Positions 1 to 6,069 of a DNA stretch of 6,295 nucleotides are shown piece after piece (within the stretch, counting starts at the first letter, position 1; each line of letters starts with the position of its first letter). The stretch is from Bryobacteraceae bacterium. Lineage in GTDB: Bacteria > Acidobacteriota > Terriglobia > Bryobacterales > Bryobacteraceae. A model generated the notes under the pieces. The model did no database searches. It was not told the origin of the DNA and saw only the letters and a program-made list of their open reading frames with translations. The position numbers were made by a program, and so were the translations under genes. The DNA is taken from NCBI GenBank assembly GCA_019686145.1, contig JADGHK010000158.1, positions 1-6,295 on the forward strand, read 5' to 3'.

Positions 1-2007
1 GAAGGCGCTATCGCCGAGCCTGCTCCGCAGCATGTGCAGAATCCAGGCGCCCTTGTCGTAGGTGATCACCGCCCAGGCATCCGGCGTCTGCGATGACTCG
101 AGACGGGGTCCCCAGATGATCGGACCGGCCGACTCGATCGTGCGTCCCTCTGCCGTCTTTGCCAGCAGCTTCTGCCGGGACTGCTCGAGCAGAGCCTCCA
201 TCGCTTTCGGCCCCCTGCGCTTCTCGAGATACATCATGGCCGAGTAATTCGCCAGCGCTTCCATCAGCCACCCGTCCTCGTACCGGTCCGCCGTCACGAC
301 ATTTCCCCACCACTGATGCGACACCTCGTGCGCCTGCAAGAACTCGGAAAAGAAAAGGTTCGAGGAGGCGTCTCCTCTATTCGGACGTTCCCGGGGATCC
401 AGGTAGGACAGCGTCGAAAGATAGATGAGTCCGGGAAAGCCCTGGCCGAAGCGGCCTGGAATCGGCGAGACCGTCAGGCGCTTGACGGGAGGCGGTCCGA
501 TCGTAGTGGAGAAGAATTCAAACGCAGAGGCGATTTCGCTGGCCAGCTCGCGAAGCCGGGCCGCCGGATTCGGCCTCGGGAGGCCTGGCGCTGCAAGCAC
601 TTCTGGGGCGCGCTGCCGGTTGCGATTCCAAGGGGCGGGGATCTGCGGGACGATCACTGGCGCAGCGCGAGGTTCCAGAGCCGGTTCCACACGCCGGTTC
701 GCGTAGACGTCGACTACGGCGTCCCCGGTGGAAACCGAGACGCTTTCGTACTCGCCGAGGTTGAAACCGGCAAGGCGGATCGGATTGGACGTCCTGCGGC
801 GCACGATTCGCCAGTCTCCTTCAACGCGTTCCTCAACCACCTCGCCCGTGCTGACAAGATCAAGGTCCTTCGGGTGCCGGAACGATATTTCGTAGCGGGC
901 GAACTGCATTGCGTAGTTGGGATACCAGTTTGCGCGTGCGCCGACGAAGTAGACGCCATTGCCCGCGGAATTAATCACCACTCCCTCGTGCCGGATTTCG
1001 ACCTCATAGCTTTGGCCCGCCTGGAGCGGCGTTTCAGGGACAACGAGAAACATGTCGTTCTCGCTGCCTCGCAGCAGGTTGGCTCGTAGTGACTCCCGCT
1101 GGAAAACCTCCGCGATCTTGCCGCCGACCCTCGCCTCCGTCACCCGCATGCGCGGCGAGAGATCGAACACCAGGCTAGTGAGGTCGCTTCGGGGAGTGAC
1201 AGTGACTCGTGTCGTAGCGGAGAGGTTCAAATCCGGATCGAGAGCCGCATCAATCCGGAAATTCGCCAGCTCGAACTCTCTGCCCGAGTGTTCGCGCCGC
1301 CCGGTCCGCCAGGACCGACCCTCGAAATGACACCACGTGTCGTAAAAATGCCTCCCGTCGCGGCGGGTCAGACGGCCTAGCGTCACCTGTACCGGAGCGC
1401 GGGGATCGACAACGAGATCCACATTCCCGAGCTTCTCGGTCCTCAGCGCAGCAAAGAAAAAGCCCTTTGCGGCGCGATCGGGAGAAAGAAGGTCCCACAC
1501 CAGCCGCACGATGAAGCTGGAGCTGATGTTCGCCACCGCCGGGTTCCAATTGCTCGAAAGCACGGCTCCCCGCTCCGGACTCCTCCGGGCTTCCGTTTTG
1601 CGGACATGCCCCAGCATCTCCTCGGCTGTATCGTCCGTGAAGATGAAGAGGGCGTCGCGGAAGCGTTCGTTCAGATTCGGGGTGCCGGCGAAGGACGCCA
1701 GGGAGAGCCGCTCGCTGCGGTGAGGCGGCATGAGCAGGATTTCGGCGGACCCGCCTTCGACGTCAGCCGAAAAGACTGCGGAAACACGGACACCATTTAC
1801 AGGTTTTCCGAAGATGAGGTATCCGTCGGTGAGGTAGATGCGAGCGTCTTCCTTTGCGAAGGCGAGATCGCGAATGCGATAGCATTCCTCCGGGTCAAGT
1901 CCCTGCTCCCGGAGGAGAGCGGCGAGCCGGGAAGCGGCTTCGGGACCGGCGGCCCAAAGGCACACGCAGAACCCATAGATCGAGAGTATCCGGGCGATAC
2001 CGCCCAC
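1..2007 (-). CDS. Secreted M1-family (gluzincin) zinc metallopeptidase, C-terminus outside window
   Basis: A continuous frame of 669 codons runs off the left edge, so the C-terminus is missing. The family hydrolyses peptide bonds with one zinc ion. The site is visible: HEVSHQWWGN at residues 560-569 supplies H560, E561 and H564. The third ligand E583 follows after exactly 18 residues, in WLMEALANYS. The transition-state tyrosine is probably Y650 in the YDKGAWILHMLR motif. The first ~25 residues (basic start, hydrophobic core ending near LWAAG) look like a signal peptide, so the enzyme is probably exported. A ~200-residue N-terminal part of unclear fold and a Pro-rich stretch at ~438-482 precede the catalytic domain. 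The GAMEN exopeptidase motif is absent; GFPGL at 523-527 occupies its place. The GTG start at 2007 has GGAGGGG four bases upstream, whereas the nearby ATG at 2020 is out of frame. It is probably the last gene of an operon with the two upstream genes. Family certain; substrate unknown. Confidence 0.93.
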   Translation of the reverse strand, partial: MGGIARILSIYGFCVCLWAAGPEAASRLAALLREQGLDPEECYRIRDLAFAKEDARIYLTDGYLIFGKPVNGVRVSAVFSADVEGGSAEILLMPPHRSERLSLASFAGTPNLNERFRDALFIFTDDTAEEMLGHVRKTEARRSPERGAVLSSNWNPAVANISSSFIVRLVWDLLSPDRAAKGFFFAALRTEKLGNVDLVVDPRAPVQVTLGRLTRRDGRHFYDTWCHFEGRSWRTGRREHSGREFELANFRIDAALDPDLNLSATTRVTVTPRSDLTSLVFDLSPRMRVTEARVGGKIAEVFQRESLRANLLRGSENDMFLVVPETPLQAGQSYEVEIRHEGVVINSAGNGVYFVGARANWYPNYAMQFARYEISFRHPKDLDLVSTGEVVEERVEGDWRIVRRRTSNPIRLAGFNLGEYESVSVSTGDAVVDVYANRRVEPALEPRAAPVIVPQIPAPWNRNRQRAPEVLAAPGLPRPNPAARLRELASEIASAFEFFSTTIGPPPVKRLTVSPIPGRFGQGFPGLIYLSTLSYLDPRERPNRGDASSNLFFSEFLQAHEVSHQWWGNVVTADRYEDGWLMEALANYSAMMYLEKRRGPKAMEALLEQSRQKLLAKTAEGRTIESAGPIIWGPRLESSQTPDAWAVITYDKGAWILHMLRSRLGDSAF

Positions 2008-2011
2008 CGAA

Positions 2012-2018
2012 CCCCTCC
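2012..2018 (-). promoter_or_regulatory. Ribosome binding site fixing the GTG start of the M1 peptidase
   Basis: Reading the minus strand, GGAGGGG is followed by TTCG and then GTG at 2007. This selects the GTG start. The ATG at 2020-2018 overlaps the site and is in another frame. An in-frame TAA (the stop of the upstream gene) prevents any start beyond 2047. Confidence 0.8.
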
Positions 2019-2046
2019 ATGCTGCGATCTCAGCGCCGCAGCCGCC

Positions 2047-2547
2047 TTAGATAAACATCTCTTCGTCGTGCGTTGCCTGAGACACGTTGGGGCGGCCGCC
2101 GCGCACCAAGTGATTCAATGCAGCGCGCAGTCCCGCCGCAACACCTGTGACTTCCCGAACCGGCTTCATGACTCCGCCGTGAATCATCGTCACCGTCTCC
2201 TGAACGCGGCTAAGGGTGTCATCCAGCATGAGCTCGATGCGTTCCATTTGCGCCTTGACGCGGTTGGTGACGTCGATCAGGGAGTCGTCCACCTTTACGA
2301 GCTGGCTCTTCGCCAGGTCCAGAACTTCGCTCGCTTTGGCGGTCACCTCGAGAACCTGCGTCCGGCCTTGGGCCAGGGTCGTCTCCGCCGAATCCATCAG
2401 CGACCTGGCACGCGGCAGCAACTCGGTCACCCGTGCGTGCAACTGCTTCTGCGTGCGGTACATACCCAGCAGAATCAGCATTTGCAGAACAATCGCAATC
2501 GCCGAAACAACGACCGCAGCCGCTATTACCGGGATAAGCCCCTCCAT
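2047..2547 (-). CDS. DUF948/YtxG-like membrane-anchored coiled-coil protein
   Basis: This 166-residue protein has one N-terminal membrane segment (about residues 4-28, Ile/Val/Ala-rich). A long charged helix with regular hydrophobic spacing follows (~30-125) and is probably a coiled coil; it contains no Pro. The end comprises an amphipathic KPVREVTGVAAGLRAAL helix, an RGGRPN basic turn and an acidic DEEMFI tail. The architecture matches the DUF948 (YtxG-like) group, whose biochemical role is not established. No catalytic residues are evident. The ATG at 2547 has GGAGGA six bases upstream (2554-2559). The YtxH-family gene lies 33 bp upstream and the M1 peptidase start 39 bp downstream, which suggests co-transcription. 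In Bacillus subtilis the DUF948 protein YtxG and YtxH are also encoded together in a general-stress operon. That pairing makes an envelope-stress or surface role reasonable, but this is inference. Confidence 0.85.
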   Translation of the reverse strand: MEGLIPVIAAAVVVSAIAIVLQMLILLGMYRTQKQLHARVTELLPRARSLMDSAETTLAQGRTQVLEVTAKASEVLDLAKSQLVKVDDSLIDVTNRVKAQMERIELMLDDTLSRVQETVTMIHGGVMKPVREVTGVAAGLRAALNHLVRGGRPNVSQATHDEEMFI

Positions 2548-2553
2548 ATGTGG

Positions 2554-2559
2554 TCCTCC
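2554..2559 (-). promoter_or_regulatory. Ribosome binding site of the DUF948-like gene
   Basis: GGAGGA on the minus strand, six bases before the ATG at 2547. It supports this start and independent translation within the probable operon. Confidence 0.7.
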
Positions 2560-2580
2560 AAAGTGAGCGAAAAGAGGGAA

Positions 2581-2895
2581 CTAGACGCTTTCGGTCGAAG
2601 TCCCCGTCGCCGACTTCCCGGCGACTGCCTCCCGGTAAGCCTGCTTGCCAGCGTCAACAGCAGCGGCTAGCTGCTCCTTCTGACGAGCCAGCGCAGCCCG
2701 GCCGCGTTCCAGCAGCTCTTCCGCCGATTCCTTTACCTCTTCGGAGCGCCGCCTGAGATAGTCTTTGCCCTCATCGGCCTTGGAACGGAGCAGGTCACGC
2801 GTTTCTCGACCCGATTTCGGAGCAAGCAAGATACCTGCTGCGACGCCGACGCCAAGCCCCAGCAAAAAGTATGAGATTTTCTTATCCTCTCCCAT
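2581..2895 (-). CDS. YtxH-family small membrane protein
   Basis: A 104-residue protein. A short polar start (MGEDKK) leads into a glycine-patterned membrane segment at about residues 8-25 (LLGLGVGVAAGILLAP). The YtxH hallmark LLAPKSGRETR follows at 23-33. The rest is a highly charged helix (~34-95) rich in Glu, Lys, Arg and Ala, with a likely coiled coil and a short Ser/Thr-rich tail. The family is linked to general stress in Bacillus but has no known enzymatic activity, and no catalytic motif is seen here. The ATG at 2895 has a purine-rich AGAGG a few bases upstream on the minus strand. It is the first gene of the probable operon with the DUF948-like gene (33-bp gap) and the M1 peptidase. 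The family call is strong; function is unknown. Confidence 0.9.
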   Translation of the reverse strand: MGEDKKISYFLLGLGVGVAAGILLAPKSGRETRDLLRSKADEGKDYLRRRSEEVKESAEELLERGRAALARQKEQLAAAVDAGKQAYREAVAGKSATGTSTESV

Positions 2896-3075
2896 TTCCG
2901 CCTCTTCTCCTTGCTGTCCACCAGTTTACTCCACTGCGCTCGGAAAGGCGGCAGACGCGCCCCGCGAGGATGAGATTCCATCAACAACGGGCACACATCC
3001 GGCATCTCTTCAGCTCCCTGACTTTCCCTTGCTGTTCGAATGGTTTACCCTCATGGTTGGAAGGATGGTAAAGCC
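2896..3075. other. Divergent intergenic region between ytxH-like and SDR genes
   Basis: About 180 bp separate the two divergent starts, so promoters for both the leftward three-gene unit and the rightward SDR should lie here. I could not find a convincing pair of -35 and -10 hexamers on either strand. No tRNA, strong terminator or conserved operator-like palindrome is visible. If the SDR starts at the upstream ATG (3040), the region shrinks to 144 bp. Confidence 0.5.
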
Positions 3076-3897
3076 GTGGAGACGCTAAAGGACAAAGGAG
3101 TTCTGATTACAGGCGCCGGTCGTGGCATCGGTAAGCGGCTTGCCATCGGTTTCGCGCGCGCCGGAGCACGTGTTGGTCTGCTGGCGAGGAGCAAGGCCGA
3201 ACTCGATTTGACCGACCTGGAGATTGAACATGCCGGCGGAATTTCCCTCCGGCTGCGTGCGGATGTTCGCGATTACGATCAGGTTTGCGCCGCAGTCGAA
3301 CGGATGCGCGTTCATCACGGAGGGCTCCACGTACTCGTGTGCGCTGCCGCCATACAGGGGCCGATCGGACCGCTCAGCGAAACCTCCCCGAAGGCCTGGG
3401 CAGAGACGATCGAGACGAACCTGCTAGGAGTGATGCATGCATGCCGCGCGGTGCTCCCGTCTATGATCGAACGCAGGTCGGGCAAAATTATCATCCTGAG
3501 CGGGGGAGGCGCCACCTCGGCCAGGCCGAATTTCTCCGCATATGCCGCCTCCAAGGCCGCGGTCGTGCGTTTCGCTGAGACTCTCGCGGAAGAAGTCCGC
3601 GACCACAACGTGCAGGTCAACTGCATGGCTCCGGGCGGAACCTACACCAGCATGACCGACGAAATCCTGCGCGCCGGTGAGAAAGCGGGCTGGAAAGATA
3701 CCGACGAGGCGCGGCAAATCCGCATTACGGGAGGCGTGCCCCCCGACCGTCAGATTGAGCTCGCCCTGTTTCTTGCCTCTGAACGCTCCAATCACGTGAG
3801 CGGAAAATTAATTCACGTAAACGACGACTGGAAGCGGCTGGAGCATATGAACGTCCATCCCGAAATTTACACACTCCGGCGCGTCCAGAAAGTCTAA
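3076..3897 (+). CDS. Short-chain dehydrogenase/reductase (SDR), classical type, probably NADP(H)-dependent
   Basis: A predicted cytoplasmic oxidoreductase of 273 residues, the normal size for classical SDRs. Numbering from the GTG at 3076, the nucleotide-binding TGAGRGIG lies at 12-19. An Arg after the second strand (R38, in LLARS) favours NADP(H). D63 lies in the ADVRD motif. The catalytic tetrad is visible as N115 (TNLLG), S142 (ILSGGG), Y156 and K160 (YAASK), followed by the APGG turn at 185-188. The usual NNAG/NAAG stretch reads CAAA (89-92). The C-terminal tail (HVNDDWKRLEH to YTLRRVQ) resembles SDRs I associate with carbohydrate or cell-surface loci; this is recollection, and the substrate is unknown. 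GTG 3076 is preferred because GGAAGG precedes it by 11 bases and the protein then starts just before the first strand. An in-frame ATG at 3040 would add 12 residues but lacks a ribosome binding site. The gene is monocistronic and convergent with the TPR gene. Confidence 0.92.
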   Translation: METLKDKGVLITGAGRGIGKRLAIGFARAGARVGLLARSKAELDLTDLEIEHAGGISLRLRADVRDYDQVCAAVERMRVHHGGLHVLVCAAAIQGPIGPLSETSPKAWAETIETNLLGVMHACRAVLPSMIERRSGKIIILSGGGATSARPNFSAYAASKAAVVRFAETLAEEVRDHNVQVNCMAPGGTYTSMTDEILRAGEKAGWKDTDEARQIRITGGVPPDRQIELALFLASERSNHVSGKLIHVNDDWKRLEHMNVHPEIYTLRRVQKV

Positions 3898-3956
3898 GAA
3901 ATCCGCCCGGAATTCCTGCCTTGGTCAGTAATCGGCGCCGGGCTTCGAGTGCCGCG
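3898..3956. other. Convergent intergenic spacer with weak inverted repeat
   Basis: 59 bp lie between the stop codons of the SDR (plus) and the TPR gene (minus). The only symmetry seen is GCCCGG at 3905-3910 with CCGGGC at 3938-3943, separated by 27 bases and without a T-run on either side. It may act in bidirectional termination, but it does not meet the usual intrinsic-terminator pattern. Confidence 0.3.
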
Positions 3957-5228
3957 CTACTGCTGGGGTTGGGCAGGCGGCGTTGGTTTCGCCCCGATCA
4001 AACGGTCGAGTTCCGCCAACTGTTTCCGAACGACGTCCCCATCCGCCGCTTGGGGAGCGTACTGGAGGTAGAGCCGCAAATTCTCTGCAGCCGCCTCATA
4101 TTGATTCTTGTTCGCCAGGATGACCCCGAGAACATGCCGGATCTTCGGAAAAGAATTCTTCGGATCCAGCTTGGCTGCCTCCCGGGCGCTCTTCTCTGCT
4201 TCGTCGTAGTTCCGAAGACTGAGATTGGCGACGGCGTTGTAGAAATAGGCAGCAGGAAAATCATAAGGATTTAGCTGCAAAACCTTATCGCTTGTCTTCG
4301 CGACCTCTTCCCACTTTTGATCGCGGGCCGCCATTTCCATCAGCCGCATGTAGGGTTTCACGAACTTGTCGTCCGCCGACAGAGCTTGCGAGTATGCCTT
4401 TCGCGCCTCCTCCGCATTCTGTTCCTGCTCGTACACCCGCCCTAATTCAAACCACGCAGCCGCGTACTTCGGATATACTTCCACCGCCTTCTGGAACTGA
4501 ACCCGGGCATTTGCCCATTTCTTCTTCGTCGCCTCCTTCAAGCCCTTCTCGTAGGCTTTCTTTGCATCTTTGGGAGCCATCGCCGAGGTGAGGCTAACGG
4601 TAAGTCCCTCTACATTTGCGATCCTCTTCAGGAGGATGACTCCGACATCCGGGTTGTCGAGCGTGCGGCGGCCAGCCAGGCTGATGGGCTCGGAGCGATA
4701 GCCAGGCAGGACCGCTCGAAGTTCACAGCCCATGAGATCACGCTCGGTAATCTGGCGCCCTCCCAAGCTCCCAGGCATGCGGTTACTTCGGCCTCCGCCT
4801 GCACCAAACAGATCCAAGTCGGAGTTACCGATGCTCGCATCCTGCATGACCGCCATGTTATTGCCAAGCTGGAAGCTGAAACGGCCTTTCGTATCCGTGT
4901 AGCCCTCCGTGCGTGGCTGTCCGTGGCAGACGCGCTCAATTGCAACCGGTTCCGGAGGCGGCGTCCCATCATCCAACAGCACCTTGCCAGAGATAAAGAT
5001 CGGGCGGTCAAACGTTGGAAACTGCTCCGGACGGGTTTGGTCCGGCCTCGGCATCGTGGGTGTACGTCCGGGTGAGCGTCCGGGGCCGGGCTGCGGGCCA
5101 GGTTGCGGACCAGGCTGCGGCATCTGCTGCTGCGGTGGAGCTTGTTGTTGTGCTTTTCCAAAGGAAGAGGAGAGGACGAGAGCAACAGCCGCGTGAAGAG
5201 CGAGACGGCAAAGAGAACGGTGGTACAT
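3957..5228 (-). CDS. Secreted tetratricopeptide-repeat protein with Pro/Gln-rich linker and carboxypeptidase-regulatory-like domain
   Basis: A 423-residue exported scaffold-type protein. Residues 1-26 form a signal peptide (basic start, hydrophobic 9-22, likely cleavage after GKA). Residues 27-70 are a Pro/Gln/Gly/Arg linker with a PGPQ repeat. Residues ~75-200 look like a carboxypeptidase-regulatory-like beta domain (FISGKVLLDDGTP, then GYTDTKGRFSFQLG). It includes two cysteines, C101 and C168, that could form a disulfide outside the cytoplasm. Residues ~219-394 hold about five TPR units, seen as AWFELGRVYEQEQNAEEARKAY and YDEAEKSAREAAKLDPKN. A Pro/Gln tail ends the protein. TPRs bind other proteins; the partner is unknown. 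The layout is common in Acidobacteriota. ATG 5228 has GGGAGGT seven bases upstream. It is transcribed alone, convergent with the SDR and divergent from the lipoprotein gene. No enzymatic motif is present. Confidence 0.9.
   Translation of the reverse strand: MYHRSLCRLALHAAVALVLSSSFGKAQQQAPPQQQMPQPGPQPGPQPGPGRSPGRTPTMPRPDQTRPEQFPTFDRPIFISGKVLLDDGTPPPEPVAIERVCHGQPRTEGYTDTKGRFSFQLGNNMAVMQDASIGNSDLDLFGAGGGRSNRMPGSLGGRQITERDLMGCELRAVLPGYRSEPISLAGRRTLDNPDVGVILLKRIANVEGLTVSLTSAMAPKDAKKAYEKGLKEATKKKWANARVQFQKAVEVYPKYAAAWFELGRVYEQEQNAEEARKAYSQALSADDKFVKPYMRLMEMAARDQKWEEVAKTSDKVLQLNPYDFPAAYFYNAVANLSLRNYDEAEKSAREAAKLDPKNSFPKIRHVLGVILANKNQYEAAAENLRLYLQYAPQAADGDVVRKQLAELDRLIGAKPTPPAQPQQ
5089..5120 (-). repeat. 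12-bp tandem repeat encoding PGPQ units in the TPR protein linker
   Basis: On the plus strand GGCTGCGGGCCA (5089-5100) is followed by the near copy GGTTGCGGACCA (5101-5112) and a partial third GGCTGCGG. The period of 12 preserves the frame and yields the repeating PGPQ tetrapeptide of the exported protein's linker. Copy number may vary between strains. Confidence 0.75.
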
Positions 5229-5235
5229 GGAAACT

Positions 5236-5242
5236 ACCTCCC
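5236..5242 (-). promoter_or_regulatory. Ribosome binding site of the TPR gene
   Basis: GGGAGGT on the minus strand, seven bases before the ATG at 5228. This confirms the chosen start. Confidence 0.75.
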
Positions 5243-5257
5243 GCGTGAATTGCGATC

Positions 5258-5263
5258 ATTATG
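5258..5263 (-). promoter_or_regulatory. Possible -10 element for the TPR gene
   Basis: CATAAT on the minus strand differs from TATAAT by one base and lies 29 bases before the ATG, leaving room for the ribosome binding site. No good -35 hexamer is seen 16-18 bases upstream, so this is only a candidate. Confidence 0.25.
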
Positions 5264-5352
5264 ACATACAGGCAGACGCCTGCTTGTGAAAAACTGCGGC
5301 AAAAACAGAGATCCCAAAGAAGACATCCGGCTAGGAAACATCGACCAGCTGG

Positions 5353-5358
5353 TACAAT
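5353..5358 (+). promoter_or_regulatory. Possible -10 element for the lipoprotein gene
   Basis: TACAAT differs from the -10 consensus by one base and lies 17 bases before the GTG at 5376. Transcription would then begin close to the ribosome binding site, giving a very short leader. No matching -35 hexamer is evident. Confidence 0.25.
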
Positions 5359-5364
5359 TGAGTA

Positions 5365-5370
5365 GAGGGA
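5365..5370 (+). promoter_or_regulatory. Ribosome binding site deciding the lipoprotein start
   Basis: GAGGGA lies five bases before GTG 5376. It selects this start over the in-frame GTG 5286, which would put 30 polar residues before the signal peptide, and over TTG 5358. Confidence 0.6.
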
Positions 5371-5375
5371 CGTGC

Positions 5376-5990
5376 GTGACACGACCAACCCAACTCGCCC
5401 TCCTGGCGGCCCTCATCCTTTGGATGGCCGGATGTTCTGAATCTCCCCAAACAACCAAAGCCCCCGAGCCTGAGAAGCCGGCTGAACCCGTTTCCGCTAT
5501 GGAGGCTTACTATCAGCTTTTTCCAATGGCTCGCGCATGGGCGCCCGACCTGGAACTGCTCCAGATGGCGGACATTCGCGTTCCCGACATCAAGCCTGTC
5601 CCCGGTAAGGCCGTTGCATGGCAAGCCGTCTTTGTGTCCCCAAGCAAACGCCGCGCCCGGCGCTTTGTATACTCCGTCATCAAGACAGAAGGCTTAACAA
5701 AAGGTGTCTCCCCCTCCTCGGAAGAGAGCTATACGCCGCGCGGGCAGGCAAAGCCTTTCCGGATCGCAGCGTTCAAGATCAACTCAGTAGACGCCTACAA
5801 AACCGCGCTTCAACGAAGCGCCGAGTACGTAAAGAAGAATCCCGAGAAGCCGGTTACGTTTCTACTTGAATCCACGCCGGAGTTCCCGAACCCGACATGG
5901 CGGGTCATCTGGGGCGATTCCCTGCTCGTAAGCAACTATTCGGTATACGTAGACGCAACAACGGGCGGCTATCTGCGAACGATGCGATAG
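5376..5990 (+). CDS. Predicted lipoprotein with PepSY-like C-terminal region, function unknown
   Basis: A 204-residue predicted lipoprotein. From GTG 5376 the product begins MTRPTQLALLAALILWMAGC, an n-region, a hydrophobic core and a lipobox with the lipidated Cys at residue 20. A Pro/Glu/Lys-rich spacer (~24-38) follows, as expected between the membrane anchor and a folded domain. The body (~45-204) has alternating strands and helices. The C-terminal PTWRVIWG ... YSVYVDATTGGYL (173-200) resembles the final strands of PepSY-type domains, in which a Trp strand is followed by an Asp-containing turn ending in TG. That similarity is by eye only, and no catalytic motif is seen. The gene is divergent from the TPR gene across 147 bp. 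It is followed after 79 bp by the metallothionein-like gene on the same strand, with a weak hairpin between them, so shared transcription is possible but unproven. Confidence 0.8.
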   Translation: MTRPTQLALLAALILWMAGCSESPQTTKAPEPEKPAEPVSAMEAYYQLFPMARAWAPDLELLQMADIRVPDIKPVPGKAVAWQAVFVSPSKRRARRFVYSVIKTEGLTKGVSPSSEESYTPRGQAKPFRIAAFKINSVDAYKTALQRSAEYVKKNPEKPVTFLLESTPEFPNPTWRVIWGDSLLVSNYSVYVDATTGGYLRTMR

Positions 5991-5997
5991 CTCTTAG

Positions 5998-6024
5998 AAA
6001 CCTTGAGCTTCGACTGTAAGGTTT
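5998..6024 (+). terminator. Weak AT-rich hairpin between lipoprotein and Cys-rich gene
   Basis: AAACCTT (5998-6004) pairs with AAGGTTT (6018-6024) over 7 bp around a 13-base loop. The 3' arm ends in TTTT before GG. It could be a weak intrinsic terminator for the lipoprotein gene or a structured leader of the downstream Cys-rich gene. The stem is short and AU-rich, so the call is tentative. Confidence 0.3.
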
Positions 6025-6050
6025 TGGCCTCCTGTCCGTATTTCCGGTTG

Positions 6051-6057
6051 AAAGGAG
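6051..6057 (+). promoter_or_regulatory. Ribosome binding site of the metallothionein-like gene
   Basis: AAAGGAG matches the anti-Shine-Dalgarno sequence well. Spacing to the ATG at 6070 is 12 bases, which is long. An in-frame TTG at 6061 is only three bases away, which is short. The ATG is preferred, but the strong site supports the small gene being translated. Confidence 0.65.
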
Positions 6058-6069
6058 ATATTGACCACC

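Noticed and set aside
316..1089. Plus-strand open frame of 257 codons
   Set aside because: It is antisense to the M1 peptidase catalytic domain, including the HEVSH zinc site. No domain motif or ribosome binding site is seen.
1606..2670. Plus-strand open frame of 354 codons
   Set aside because: It runs antisense across the M1 peptidase 5' end and the DUF948-like gene and into the YtxH gene, all of which have recognisable motifs and good ribosome binding sites. Its product is rich in Arg, His and Gln with no domain pattern, as expected for a shadow frame in GC-rich DNA.
3040..3075. Upstream ATG as the SDR start
   Set aside because: It would add 12 residues not expected before the first strand, and no Shine-Dalgarno sequence precedes it. 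GTG 3076 has GGAAGG upstream. It remains possible.
3905..3943. GCCCGG/CCGGGC as an intrinsic terminator between convergent genes
   Set aside because: The stem is only six base pairs with a 27-base loop and no T-run, so it may be chance in GC-rich DNA.
5089..5124. Short tandem repeats as part of a CRISPR array
   Set aside because: The 12-bp units are adjacent with no spacers and encode in-frame PGPQ in a protein linker.
4628..5185. Minus-strand open frame of 185 codons inside the TPR gene
   Set aside because: It is a shifted frame of the TPR gene, rich in Ser and Arg. The main frame has the signal peptide, the TPRs and the ribosome binding site.
5286..5375. Upstream GTG as the lipoprotein start
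   Set aside because: It would bury the signal peptide behind 30 polar residues. GTG 5376 has GAGGGA at good spacing and gives a normal lipoprotein leader.
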